Shown here in pieces: positions 1 through 10,755 of a DNA stretch of 17,603 nt. How positions within the stretch are numbered: the first letter of the stretch is position 1; every line of letters starts with the position of its first letter. The translations under genes and the position numbers were made by a program. Source of the DNA: Bdellovibrionales bacterium (GTDB taxonomy: Bacteria; Bdellovibrionota; UBA1018; CAIPTA01); NCBI GenBank assembly GCA_021730855.1, contig JAKFYM010000116.1, positions 1 to 17,603 of the forward strand, in the 5' to 3' direction. The notes under the pieces were generated by a model that was not told the origin of the DNA, did not search any database, and was given only the letters and a program-made list of their open reading frames with translations.

Positions 1-1118
1 TCGATAAAGTGCTTGGTTTTGAAGAGATTCGCATTTTGATCACCGCGCTCGGCACTTCGATCGGAAAAGAAAACTTTGATATCTCGAAGCTGCGCTACCA
101 CAAAATTGTGATCATGACGGATGCGGATGTCGACGGTGCCCACATCCGCACCCTGCTACTCACTTTCTTTTTCCGGCAGATGCGCGAAATCATCGAACGC
201 GGCTATTTATATATTGCCCAGCCGCCTCTCTACAAAATCCGCAAAGGCGGCAAAGACCAGTATTTGAAAAATGATGCCGAGTTGCAGAGCTATCTCTTAA
301 AGACGGCCCTCGATGCCGTGCAAGTGACCGTGGGGTCCAAGCCAGTTCCCACCTCACAGCTCTCCACTTCGCTAAGAGCTTGTTTTGGCTACAACCAGGG
401 CGTGAAGCGATATTCTTTCCGCGCGGAGCCTGATGTGATCAACGCGATGATTTTGGATGCGGAATTTGGTGAAGAAAGCCTTTCGACGGAAGACGCATTG
501 AAAGAGAAATTAGGGTTCATCAAGGAATATGTTTTAAAGCGCGGCATCCGCGAATTTACTTACACCATCACTCGCGATGAGGAGCATAGTGCCTATCGCG
601 CGGAAGTAATCACAGTTACGCCAAATGGCAGAAAAATAACTATTGTTGATAAGGTGCTCGTGCATTCTCCTGAATACAAAGAACTCCTGCGCATGGCGCA
701 GAACATGCTCGCCATCGGAGAAGGCACTTTCCGCCTGACCTGGACGAATGAAAAAGAGTCGGCAAAAAAAGAAGAAGCTCCTGCCCCGCAGCCCGAAGGC
801 AATACCGAAGAGCGCGTGGTGGAGGAGGCCATGGTTGATTTTCATTCCGCAAAAGATATTTTCGAGTTGGCGGAAAAAATTCTCACCTATTCGAAAAAAG
901 GCATGACCGTGCAGCGGTACAAAGGCCTTGGAGAGATGAATCCGGAGCAGCTTTGGGAAACCACCATGGATCCCACACGCCGCTCGCTTCAGCGCGTGAC
1001 CATAGATGATGCCGTGGCGAGCGATACAATCTTCAGCGTGCTGATGGGCGATGCTGTAGAGCCAAGGCGTGAATTTATTGAACAGAACGCTCTCCGCGTG
1101 AAGAACCTAGACGTATAA
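1..1118 (+). CDS. gyrB: DNA gyrase subunit B, 3' part (5' end outside window)
   Basis: Gyrase B supplies the ATPase and part of the TOPRIM cleavage site of the A2B2 gyrase, which introduces negative supercoils. Only the C-terminal ~371 residues are here; the frame is open to the left edge with codons beginning at base 3 (DKVLGFEEIR), so the gene starts upstream. The TOPRIM metal-binding DADVD is at 120-134, followed by GAHIRTLLLTFFFRQMR. The region from about 300 to 830 is the long insert typical of many Gram-negative GyrBs, ending in a low-complexity Glu/Pro/Ala stretch. The conserved C-terminal block QRYKGLGEMNPEQLW follows (about 912-956). The TAA stop lies 18 bases before gyrA, so the two subunits are probably co-transcribed. 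Nothing looks broken. Confidence 0.97.
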   Translation, partial: DKVLGFEEIRILITALGTSIGKENFDISKLRYHKIVIMTDADVDGAHIRTLLLTFFFRQMREIIERGYLYIAQPPLYKIRKGGKDQYLKNDAELQSYLLKTALDAVQVTVGSKPVPTSQLSTSLRACFGYNQGVKRYSFRAEPDVINAMILDAEFGEESLSTEDALKEKLGFIKEYVLKRGIREFTYTITRDEEHSAYRAEVITVTPNGRKITIVDKVLVHSPEYKELLRMAQNMLAIGEGTFRLTWTNEKESAKKEEAPAPQPEGNTEERVVEEAMVDFHSAKDIFELAEKILTYSKKGMTVQRYKGLGEMNPEQLWETTMDPTRRSLQRVTIDDAVASDTIFSVLMGDAVEPRREFIEQNALRVKNLDV

Positions 1119-1136
1119 GGCGGAGCCAAGGGATTT

Positions 1137-3611
1137 ATGGAAAAGAAAGACAGCGTAGTCGATATCAAAATTGAGGAAGAGATGCAGACGTCCTACCTTG
1201 ATTACGCCATGAGCGTGATCGTAGGCCGTGCCCTCCCTGACGTGCGAGATGGATTGAAGCCGGTGCATCGCCGTGCGCTCTATACCATGCACGAGATGTC
1301 CAACACCTGGAACCGAACCTATAAAAAATCTGCTCGTGTGGTCGGGGAAGTGATGGGTAAATACCATCCCCATGGAGACACCGCGATCTACGATACCATC
1401 GTGCGCATGGCCCAAGATTTTACGCTGCGCTATCCGCTAGTGGATGGACAAGGAAACTTCGGTTCCATCGACGGCGACTCTCCGGCAGCCATGCGCTATA
1501 CCGAGGTTCGCATGGCGCGGATCACTTCTGAGCTTCTTGCGGATATTGAAAAAGACACGGTAGATTTTGTTCCCAACTACGATGGCTCCACCAAAGAACC
1601 CACCGTACTTCCCTCGCGGATTCCCAATCTTTTAGTCAATGGGTCTTCAGGCATTGCGGTGGGTATGGCCACCAATATCCCCCCGCATAATTTAGGCGAG
1701 GTGATCGACGGATTGGTGGAAGTGATTCGTGGACGCCTCTCCAATACCGAAGTGACCATCGAAGATTTGATGAAGATCATCAAGGGCCCAGATTTTCCCA
1801 CGGCCGGTTTTATCCTTGGTCGCGAAGGCATCAAATCTGCCTATCGTACCGGGCGCGGCATTATCAAGATGCGCGCCAAGGTGGAAGTGGAAGAGGGCAA
1901 GCGCGACAAAGAGCTGATCGTGATTTCCGAGATCCCCTACCAAGTAAACAAAGCACGTTTGGTTGAAAAAATCGCCACCCTGGTGCGGGAGAAAAAACTA
2001 GAAGGCATCAGCGACATTCGTGATGAGTCCGATCGTAAGGGCATGCGGGTGGTGATCGAGTGTCGTAAGGGCGAGAACGTTCAGGTAATCATCAATCGCC
2101 TCTATAAGCTCACCCAACTCACGGAAACTTTTGGTGTGATCACGCTGGCGCTACGAAATGGGCAGCCCAAGTTACTCAATCTCAAAGACTATCTTGAAGC
2201 CTTTGTGGATCATCGCCGCAACATCATCGTGCGCCGCTCGCAGTTTGACCTGAAGAAGGCCGAAGCACGCGCGCATATTTTGGATGGATTGCTCAAGGCG
2301 ATCGACAATATCGACGCGATCGTGGCGCTGATCAAAGGATCGCGAAATCCAGACGAAGCCAAAGGTGGCTTGATCAAGAAATTTGAGTTCTCTGATTTGC
2401 AGGCCCAAGCGATCCTCGACATGCGCTTGCAGCGGCTCACCGGCCTGGAGCGCAGCAAGCTCGATGCGGAGCTCCAAGACCTGAAAAAACTCATTCAGCA
2501 TCTGCAGGCCCTGCTTGCGAATGACAAAATGCAGTTGGAAAAAATCATCGAAGAATCCACAGAAATCAAAGACCGTTACGGCAATAAACGCCGTACGGAA
2601 ATCATTGTGGATGAGGGTGCGATCGACGAAGAGGATCTTATCGCCGACGCCGAGATGATGGTGACCATCACCAACCAAGGTTATGTGAAGCGAGTGCCCC
2701 CAGAGACCTACCGCGCCCAAAATCGCGGTGGCATGGGCATCAAAGGAATGACGACGAACGAAGAAGACTTCGTCACCCATTTATTCACGGCCGACACCAA
2801 GAGCTATATGATGGTGTTCACAAATCTCGGCAAACTCTACTGGCTAAAGGTGCACCAAATTCCTGAAGGAAATCGCACCTCACGTGGAAAAACGCTGGCC
2901 AGCCTTTTGAATCTTTCGAACGTGGAAAAAGTTTGTTCGGTACTTGCCGTGAAGAACTTTGATTCTCCCGGAGCGATCGTGATGGCCACCAAGCAGGGCG
3001 TGATCAAGAAGACCGAGCTCTCGGCCTTCTCCCACCCCCGTCCCTCGGGCATCATTGCTCTGACGGTGAACCCCGGCGATATTCTAGTGAATGCCGCTCT
3101 CTGCAATTCGGGCAGTCATGTACTGCTTTGCTCCAAGAGTGGAATGAGCATTCGTTTCCCCGAAGATGATGTCCGCAGCATGGGCCGCGTGGCCGCAGGT
3201 GTGCGTGGCATGGATCTCGAAGAGGGCGACGAAGTGGTGGGCATGACGGTGCTCGACAAAGACCAGAAGGTAGACATCCTCTCCGTGACTAGCTTGGGAT
3301 ATGGCAAACGCACAGAACCCTCCGAGTATCGTGTGCAGTCGCGCGGCGGCAAAGGCATCATCACCATGAAGATGAGCGAAAAAGGTGGAGACGTGGTGGG
3401 CATCCGTACCGTGTCGGATATGGATGACCTCATGGTGATCACGGACAAAGGCCAGATCGTGCGCCTACGCATCCGTGAAATTTCCACGATGGGCCGCAAC
3501 ACCACTGGCGTGCGCTTAGTGCGCGTGAAAGATGGCGAAAAAGTGGTGGCTTGCCAAAGCTTAGCGGAAACAGATGTGGTGGATGAGGCGCCCCCTGAAC
3601 AGCCTCAATAA
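1137..3611 (+). CDS. gyrA: DNA gyrase subunit A
   Basis: Breakage-reunion subunit of DNA gyrase, 824 residues, of usual length for the family. The N-terminal domain contains the quinolone-pocket region GKYHPHGDTAIYD (Thr82 and Asp86 at the positions of E. coli Ser83 and Asp87) and the catalytic tyrosine in AAMRYTE (Tyr121), which forms the covalent link to DNA. The tower and coiled-coil region runs to about residue 490. The rest is the beta-pinwheel C-terminal domain with a GyrA-box QSRGGKG at residues 734-740, needed for DNA wrapping and so for supercoiling; this separates it from ParC, as does the adjacent gyrB. ATG at 1137 is preceded by purine-rich AAGGCGGAGCCAAGGGA. The last 38 bases overlap the next gene's start in another frame. 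Thr at the Ser83 position is a natural variant in many species and should not by itself be read as a resistance mutation. Confidence 0.98.
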   Translation: MEKKDSVVDIKIEEEMQTSYLDYAMSVIVGRALPDVRDGLKPVHRRALYTMHEMSNTWNRTYKKSARVVGEVMGKYHPHGDTAIYDTIVRMAQDFTLRYPLVDGQGNFGSIDGDSPAAMRYTEVRMARITSELLADIEKDTVDFVPNYDGSTKEPTVLPSRIPNLLVNGSSGIAVGMATNIPPHNLGEVIDGLVEVIRGRLSNTEVTIEDLMKIIKGPDFPTAGFILGREGIKSAYRTGRGIIKMRAKVEVEEGKRDKELIVISEIPYQVNKARLVEKIATLVREKKLEGISDIRDESDRKGMRVVIECRKGENVQVIINRLYKLTQLTETFGVITLALRNGQPKLLNLKDYLEAFVDHRRNIIVRRSQFDLKKAEARAHILDGLLKAIDNIDAIVALIKGSRNPDEAKGGLIKKFEFSDLQAQAILDMRLQRLTGLERSKLDAELQDLKKLIQHLQALLANDKMQLEKIIEESTEIKDRYGNKRRTEIIVDEGAIDEEDLIADAEMMVTITNQGYVKRVPPETYRAQNRGGMGIKGMTTNEEDFVTHLFTADTKSYMMVFTNLGKLYWLKVHQIPEGNRTSRGKTLASLLNLSNVEKVCSVLAVKNFDSPGAIVMATKQGVIKKTELSAFSHPRPSGIIALTVNPGDILVNAALCNSGSHVLLCSKSGMSIRFPEDDVRSMGRVAAGVRGMDLEEGDEVVGMTVLDKDQKVDILSVTSLGYGKRTEPSEYRVQSRGGKGIITMKMSEKGGDVVGIRTVSDMDDLMVITDKGQIVRLRIREISTMGRNTTGVRLVRVKDGEKVVACQSLAETDVVDEAPPEQPQ

Positions 3612-4380
3612 GATTTTGTCTGTCGGATTGTTGGCTTTGCTTGCTTGCAACGCCAACAGCCCAGAAACAAAATTTATCCTCGCGGAAAAACTTCTCGAGG
3701 ATAAAAAATACGACGCTTCGATCAGTGAGTTTCAAAGCATCGTGGATAAATCCCCGCACTCCGATATGGGGCTTTCCGCCCAGTTGAAGATTGCGGAGAT
3801 TCAGCACCTCTACTTGGGACGCGCGCAGGAGGCGATAAGCGCCTATCACGAATACCTGAAGCGCTCGCGAGACGAGAACAAAAAGCGCGAGGTGGAGAAG
3901 ATCCTCGCGGACCTACAGTTCCAGGCCTTCGAGAACTACGACGAAGCCATCGCTACTTACACCAAGCTTGTGAAGAACTACAAAAATGAAGAAGAAGCCG
4001 AAGACCTGCTCTTCCGCCTTGGGCGCGCTTTTTTTCTCAAATCCCAGTTCACCGACGCAGAGAAAGTCTTTCGCTATATGAAAGAAACGTTTCCTAATGG
4101 CAAAGCCTATTGGAAAGCGGAGCTAGAGGTGGGAAACACCCTTAGCGCTCAAGGAAAATGGCAGGAAGCCATAAAGGTATTTGATCGCGTGATCGAGCAC
4201 GCCCCTAGAGAGCAAAAAGCACTGGCAGGTTTTGGCAAAGCATCTAGTTATGAAGAGCAGGACGACCTCGACAAAGCTTATGAGATCTTTGCTAGTGTTC
4301 GCGACGACTACCCCGCCCCATCGGTCGTCGATCTGAAGATGCAAAAGATCAAGAGGCGGAAGATTTTGCGCCGTCGCTAA
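3574..4380 (+). CDS. TPR-repeat lipoprotein, envelope-associated
   Basis: 268-residue predicted lipoprotein. The N-terminus has basic residues, a hydrophobic stretch (ILSVGLLALLAC) and a lipobox with Cys25 as likely lipidated residue. The mature part is almost entirely helical repeats of TPR type from about residue 32 to 255, with recurrent patterns such as AEKLLEDKKYDASISEF, AQEAISAYHEYLK, YDEAIATYTKLVKNY, FTDAEKVFRYMKETFP and WQEAIKVFDRVIEHAP. The C-terminus is very basic (KIKRRKILRRR). TPR lipoproteins of this shape include BamD and YbgF/CpoB-like envelope scaffolds, but no specific orthology can be claimed. The start at 3574 lies inside the gyrA end; ATG at 3583 is an alternative giving the same signal peptide. 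Overlap with gyrA suggests translational coupling in the gyrase operon. Confidence 0.85.
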   Translation: MWWMRRPLNSLNKILSVGLLALLACNANSPETKFILAEKLLEDKKYDASISEFQSIVDKSPHSDMGLSAQLKIAEIQHLYLGRAQEAISAYHEYLKRSRDENKKREVEKILADLQFQAFENYDEAIATYTKLVKNYKNEEEAEDLLFRLGRAFFLKSQFTDAEKVFRYMKETFPNGKAYWKAELEVGNTLSAQGKWQEAIKVFDRVIEHAPREQKALAGFGKASSYEEQDDLDKAYEIFASVRDDYPAPSVVDLKMQKIKRRKILRRR

Positions 4381-4402
4381 GGATGGGGTATGGATCTGGC
4401 TT

Positions 4403-4801
4403 ATGCCTCAGATCGATAAAAAATGGCCTAGTTTGCGTAGAACCCTTCTCATGGCTTTTGCCGGCTCCGCTCTGCTGGGCTATGTGGCCGGTTCCTTACT
4501 TTGGGGCTGGAAGCATGGGCTCGTGGCTCTTGCGGCCATATTATGCCTGGCGTTAGGATTTTGGATCACCGAAATGCTGATTGGCCTGCTCACTGGAGTG
4601 AAAAAGGCCAATCCCACTGCGGTGGCTCTCCTGTTTTTTGGCAAATTGGGCTGGTGGGCCGGGATTTTTTTACTCTCACAGCAACTTCAGCCCGATTGGG
4701 CAATGGCCGTGGCCTTAGGCATCGGCACTTTTCTTCTCTGCATTCTTGGCGCCGGATTGGCTCACTACGGGCTTCCACGAATTTCCGACGTGAAAGAGTA
4801 G
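4403..4801 (+). CDS. Four-helix membrane protein, probable ATP synthase subunit I (AtpI-like)
   Basis: 132-residue protein with a short basic N-terminus and four predicted membrane helices (roughly residues 13-33, 38-62, 69-90 and 95-120). Its size, topology and place just upstream of atpZ-like, atpB and atpE match ATP synthase subunit I, which helps c-ring assembly and has also been linked to Mg2+ uptake. The sequence is poorly conserved in this family, so the call rests mainly on topology and neighbours. It starts 22 bases after the TPR lipoprotein. The ATG at 4403 has only a weak ribosome site upstream. A TTGCGC/TATGGA pair with 17-base spacing (4366-4394) could be a local promoter but would give an almost leaderless transcript; read-through from gyrA is as likely. 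Confidence 0.6.
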   Translation: MPQIDKKWPSLRRTLLMAFAGSALLGYVAGSLLWGWKHGLVALAAILCLALGFWITEMLIGLLTGVKKANPTAVALLFFGKLGWWAGIFLLSQQLQPDWAMAVALGIGTFLLCILGAGLAHYGLPRISDVKE

Positions 4802-4854
4802 AGCCTTGACGCAATTTCTAAGCACATGGTACTGGAAGGCTACGGGTAAAGACC

Positions 4855-5076
4855 TTGCGGCTCCTTGATGCTGACTTGTTGAAAAAGACGGGCGTGTTTG
4901 CGTTGGTCTCTGGCGAGCTTCTCACCTTCATCGGTGGGGGCTATTGGCTAGGCAGTTTCATCGATAGCCATTGGAATACTGCTCCGTTCGGGGTGGGGAT
5001 CTTCGCAACCTTGGGTCTTACGTACAGTGTTTGGCGCATTCGCGGGCTAGCAAAGCGGTGGATGCAGAAGCCGTAA
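4855..5076 (+). CDS. AtpZ/AtpI-family small membrane protein of the F0 cluster
   Basis: 73-residue protein with two membrane helices separated by a short turn. The stretch GGGYWLGSFIDSHWNTAPFGVGIFATLGL resembles the GxxLGxxLD...P...G core of the AtpZ (ATPase gene 1) family, small F0-associated proteins with a proposed role in Mg2+/Ca2+ handling or c-ring assembly. The start is uncertain: no ATG or GTG fits the frame after the upstream in-frame stop (4819-4821), so TTG at 4855, or TTG at 4876 or 4879, must be used. GGAAGG at 4834-4839 is a rather distant ribosome site for 4855. It lies between the AtpI-like gene and atpB. In the Bacillus operon where atpZ was described, atpZ comes before atpI; here the order is reversed. 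Confidence 0.65.
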   Translation: MRLLDADLLKKTGVFALVSGELLTFIGGGYWLGSFIDSHWNTAPFGVGIFATLGLTYSVWRIRGLAKRWMQKP

Positions 5077-5098
5077 TAGCCGTAATAAGGGTTTGATA

Positions 5099-5800
5099 AT
5101 GGAACATGGATCGCATTTTAGTTGGTTTCACTTCATTCCGGGACTGAACCAGCTCGAAAACCACATTGCTGGATCCATCTTCGTGGGCGTGATCCTGATG
5201 ATTTTTGCGGTACTGGCGCGTCTCTCGCTTGCGAGGCAGAAAGACTACCTAGTTCCCCCTTCGAAATTAAATTTCCTGAATTTTTCCGATGTGGTTTCCG
5301 AGAACCTTTATAAATTGACCCACAACATTATGGGCCGCGATGCCGTCACATATTTCCCGGTAGTGGGAGCGCTCTTTCTTTTTATCTTTGTGAGCAATTT
5401 GCTTGGATTGTTCCCGGGCCTGGCTCCACCTACTGATAATGTGAACACCACCTTGGCCTGTGGTCTCTTCGTATTCCTCTACTACAACTACCGAGGCGTG
5501 AGAGCTTCGGGCCTTGCTTACTTCAAGCATTTCCTCGGCCCCGTTTGGTATATGGCTTGGCTCCTTCTGCCGATCGAGCTCATTAGCCATGGCGTGCGGC
5601 CCTTCACTTTGGCGCTGCGCTTGAAAGGCAATATGTCGGGAGACCATACGGTGCTCGCCGTTTTCACCGACATGGCTCCCTATCTCGTGCCTGTGCCGAT
5701 TTACTTCTTAGGCCTGCTGGTGTGCTTTCTCCAGGCCTTTATATTCGTAATGTTGACCATGGTGTATATCTCCATGGCCAAAGAGAGCGAACATCACTAA
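5099..5800 (+). CDS. atpB: F0F1 ATP synthase subunit a
   Basis: Subunit a forms the two ion half-channels beside the rotating c-ring in the inner membrane. The protein is 233 residues from ATG 5099, which has AAGGG at 5087-5091 as ribosome site seven bases upstream; TTG at 5093 is possible but less well placed. The essential arginine is Arg174 in LALRLKGNM, matching Arg210 of E. coli in LALRLFGNM. The conserved last helix LQAFIFVMLTMVYISMA (residues 211-227) is present, and the GDH after GNMS is common in deltaproteobacterial subunit a. About five to six membrane segments are visible. It is followed by atpE after 38 bases. The b, delta and F1 genes are not in the window, so the atp genes are split between at least two loci. 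Confidence 0.96.
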   Translation: MEHGSHFSWFHFIPGLNQLENHIAGSIFVGVILMIFAVLARLSLARQKDYLVPPSKLNFLNFSDVVSENLYKLTHNIMGRDAVTYFPVVGALFLFIFVSNLLGLFPGLAPPTDNVNTTLACGLFVFLYYNYRGVRASGLAYFKHFLGPVWYMAWLLLPIELISHGVRPFTLALRLKGNMSGDHTVLAVFTDMAPYLVPVPIYFLGLLVCFLQAFIFVMLTMVYISMAKESEHH

Positions 5801-5838
5801 TAACCATGTTCATGTGCAACAAAAAGGAGAGTAGAAAA

Positions 5839-6144
5839 ATGAAGAAATTTAACCTCGCATTGGGCAGCGCCGCTGCATTCTTATTGCCGGCTTTGGCCTT
5901 CGCTGAAGGGGAAGCTGCAGCAGCAGACGGACGTCCTATGTACGCCCTCGCTAAAGGCTTCGCCGTAGGTGTGGCTGCTCTTGGTTGCGCTCTCGGCCAA
6001 GGCAAGATCGTGTCCACCGCTCTGGACGGAATCGCCCGCAATCCTGGCGCTTCTGGGCAGATCTTCACCCCTATGTTGCTGGGTGTGGCGTTCGTAGAGA
6101 CCCTTTTGATCTTCACGCTTTTCCTTTCGGGCATCACTGCCTAA
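5839..6144 (+). CDS. atpE: F0F1 ATP synthase subunit c, with N-terminal signal-like extension
   Basis: Subunit c is the proteolipid that forms the rotating ring. The protein is 101 residues, longer than the usual ~80, because residues 1-22 form a signal-peptide-like leader (MKKF, hydrophobic core, then ALAFA before EGEAAAADG). Helix 1 is about residues 36-60, followed by the polar loop ARNPGAS (the RQP loop of E. coli), and helix 2 carries the ion-binding glutamate Glu87 in VAFVETLLIF. Gln54 in GQG and Thr88 match two of the sodium-coordinating side-chain positions of Ilyobacter tartaricus c, but Phe92 replaces its tyrosine, so ion specificity is uncertain. ATG 5839 has AAGGAG at 5824-5829. 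An upstream in-frame ATG at 5806 lacks this site. The gene ends 17 bases before a strong terminator. Confidence 0.95.
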   Translation: MKKFNLALGSAAAFLLPALAFAEGEAAAADGRPMYALAKGFAVGVAALGCALGQGKIVSTALDGIARNPGASGQIFTPMLLGVAFVETLLIFTLFLSGITA

Positions 6145-6160
6145 GAAGAAGGCTTTTTAG

Positions 6161-6200
6161 AAAAAGGCTACTGGCGCATCGCTGGTGGCCTTTTTTCTTT
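6161..6200 (+). terminator. Intrinsic terminator after atpE
   Basis: A nearly uninterrupted hairpin: AAAAAGGC TA CTGGCG (6161-6176), loop CAT (6177-6179), and CGCTGG T G GCC TTTTT (6180-6195), with only G-T wobbles as imperfections, followed by TTTTTCTTT. The A-run before the stem and U-run after it are classic for a Rho-independent terminator. It closes the gyrB-to-atpE transcription unit and implies that murJ has its own promoter. Confidence 0.92.
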
Positions 6201-6219
6201 CCCTTGCCTGCTCGCCCGC

Positions 6220-6225
6220 TACAAT
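6220..6225 (+). promoter_or_regulatory. Possible -10 element (TACAAT) for murJ
   Basis: TACAAT sits eight bases before the murJ ATG, downstream of the atpE terminator. No convincing -35 is seen at 16-18 bases upstream (TTTCCC at 6198-6203 matches poorly). If used, transcription would begin at or just before the start codon, giving a leaderless mRNA. This fits the lack of a good ribosome site, but the evidence is thin. Confidence 0.3.
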
Positions 6226-6233
6226 AGAGCGAG

Positions 6234-7850
6234 ATGCCAGCTAAAATCCCTACCGCCCGCGCCGCCTCCCTTCTTGTGGGGACTGGCATTTTTCTGAGCC
6301 GCATTGCTGGCCTCGTGCGTGATCGGGTGTTCGCCCACTATTTAGGAAATTCCGAAGCCGCGGGGGCTTTCAAGGCCGCGCTGCGCATCCCCAATTTCTT
6401 GCAGAATCTTTTTGGCGAGGGAGTGCTGTCGGCATCCTTCATTCCCGTCTACGCGCGCTTGCAGGCCCAAGGCGCGCAGGAAGATGCCCGACGCTTGGCT
6501 GGATTCATCGGGGCCGTGCTGATGCTCGCCATGGCCCTGCTTGTTCTTCTCGGAGTGGTCTTCACTCCTGTTTTTGTCGACATCCTAGCCCCCGGCTTTT
6601 CCGGGGACACGCGCCTCTTGATGGTGTCCCTGGTGCGCATCCTCTTTCCCGGCGTGGGCCTGCTTGTGCTCTCGGCCTGGTGCCTGGGAATCCTCAATAG
6701 CCACGGACATTTTTTTCTGTCCTATGTGGCGCCTGTTTTCTGGAATTTGGCCATGATCGTGGCGTTGGTGGTGTATGGCCGCTCGTCGTCTCAAGAGGAA
6801 CTCGCCCTGACTCTGGCCTGGGCCTCCGTGGTGGGTTCGGTGCTGCAGGTGATGGTGCAGCTGCCCTATGTGTTTCGCTATCGCCCGCAGGTTCGTTTGT
6901 TTTTGAAAACGCGGCTCGAGGCAGCCCATACGATTTTTCGCAATTTCACTCCCGTGCTGGTTGGCCGTGGCGTGGTGCAAGTGAGCGCGTATGTAGACGG
7001 AGTGATTGCGAGCTTTCTCGGGGCGAGTGCAGTGGCGAGCTTGGCCTATGCCCAAACACTCTATCTATTGCCGATCAGCCTTTTCGGCATGGCTGTGGCC
7101 GCGGCGGAGCTGCCTGGGATGTCGGCCTCGGCGGGCTTGGGGGATCCCGAAAAATTGCGGGAACGCCTGCGTGCCGGCCGGCGGCAAATTTCTTTTTTTG
7201 TGGTGCCTTCGCTCATCGCTTTTATCGTTCTGGGCCGCTATGTGGTTTCCGCGCTCTACCAAACCGGGGCTTTTGGTCCCGAAGACACTCTCTACGTCTG
7301 GTATGTGCTGATCGGCGCCGCCATTGGCCTGCAGGCCGCCACTTGGGGACGGCTCTACTCGTCCGCCTTCTATGCTTTGCATGACGTGCGCCGCCCGCTC
7401 TATTTCGCGCTGGTGCGTTTGCTGCTCGCTCTTGGCCTCAGCCTGCTCTTGGCCTTTCCGCTGCGCCCGCTGCTCATAGATTTTCTTCTTTTCGTTGGCC
7501 TCCCGCTGCCGAACCTTCCGGGGATCGAACTGGCGCTCGGCGTGGTGGGGCTCACGGCGGGATCGGGAATGTCGGGCTGGGTGGAAACGTTTCTGCTCAA
7601 GCGCGCGCTCACGAAGCGCATCGGCTCGATTGAGATTCCTGTGAGTTTTCTTGTGAAAGTATGGGGCGCGGCTCTGATGGCCGCCGGTCTTGCCCTGGTG
7701 GCGAGGAAGGTTTTCCCCGAAGCCATTGTTTTCTTTCGCTACGATTTGCTGCCGCTCTTTGTGTTGGCGGTTTTTGGTTTCTGCTACCTTGCCTTTGTTT
7801 CTGCACTCCAGGTGGAAGAGGGGCATCGCCTCTGGCGCAAGCGAAAGTGA
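6234..7850 (+). CDS. murJ: MurJ-family lipid II flippase (MVF superfamily)
   Basis: MurJ moves lipid II across the inner membrane for peptidoglycan synthesis. The protein is 538 residues with about 14 hydrophobic segments, against 511 in E. coli. The N-terminal signature SRIAGLVRDRVFAHYLG aligns without gaps to E. coli SRVLGFARDAIVARIFG, keeping Arg23 and Arg29 (E. coli Arg18 and Arg24). Three charged residues essential in E. coli are replaced: Asp39 by Gly44, Arg52 by Gln57 (in RIPNFLQNLFGEG) and Arg270 by Thr275 (in AYAQTLYLLP). The protein may therefore belong to a divergent MurJ clade; flippase function is inferred from family. The ATG at 6234 has only GAGCGAG upstream. The TGA stop directly abuts the uvrA stop on the other strand. 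Confidence 0.88.
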   Translation: MPAKIPTARAASLLVGTGIFLSRIAGLVRDRVFAHYLGNSEAAGAFKAALRIPNFLQNLFGEGVLSASFIPVYARLQAQGAQEDARRLAGFIGAVLMLAMALLVLLGVVFTPVFVDILAPGFSGDTRLLMVSLVRILFPGVGLLVLSAWCLGILNSHGHFFLSYVAPVFWNLAMIVALVVYGRSSSQEELALTLAWASVVGSVLQVMVQLPYVFRYRPQVRLFLKTRLEAAHTIFRNFTPVLVGRGVVQVSAYVDGVIASFLGASAVASLAYAQTLYLLPISLFGMAVAAAELPGMSASAGLGDPEKLRERLRAGRRQISFFVVPSLIAFIVLGRYVVSALYQTGAFGPEDTLYVWYVLIGAAIGLQAATWGRLYSSAFYALHDVRRPLYFALVRLLLALGLSLLLAFPLRPLLIDFLLFVGLPLPNLPGIELALGVVGLTAGSGMSGWVETFLLKRALTKRIGSIEIPVSFLVKVWGAALMAAGLALVARKVFPEAIVFFRYDLLPLFVLAVFGFCYLAFVSALQVEEGHRLWRKRK

Positions 7851-10736
<2,886 letters not shown>

Positions 10737-10755
10737 TTTCTCTCTTTTCAAAAAA

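Noticed and set aside
1371..1400. Thr82 in the GyrA quinolone pocket as a resistance mutation
   Set aside because: Thr at this position is the natural residue in many bacteria; without a wild-type reference no claim can be made.
2172..2780. 202-residue minus-strand open frame inside gyrA
   Set aside because: gyrA is strongly supported; the antisense frame has no signature, ribosome site or domain, and is a by-product of codon bias.
6150..6165. CTTTTTAGAAAAAG as an anti-terminator alternative to the atpE terminator
   Set aside because: The loop would be only two bases, too small to form a competing hairpin.
7065..7826. 253-residue minus-strand open frame inside murJ
   Set aside because: Composition is Arg/His/Gln-rich low complexity, as expected from reading a membrane-protein gene backwards.
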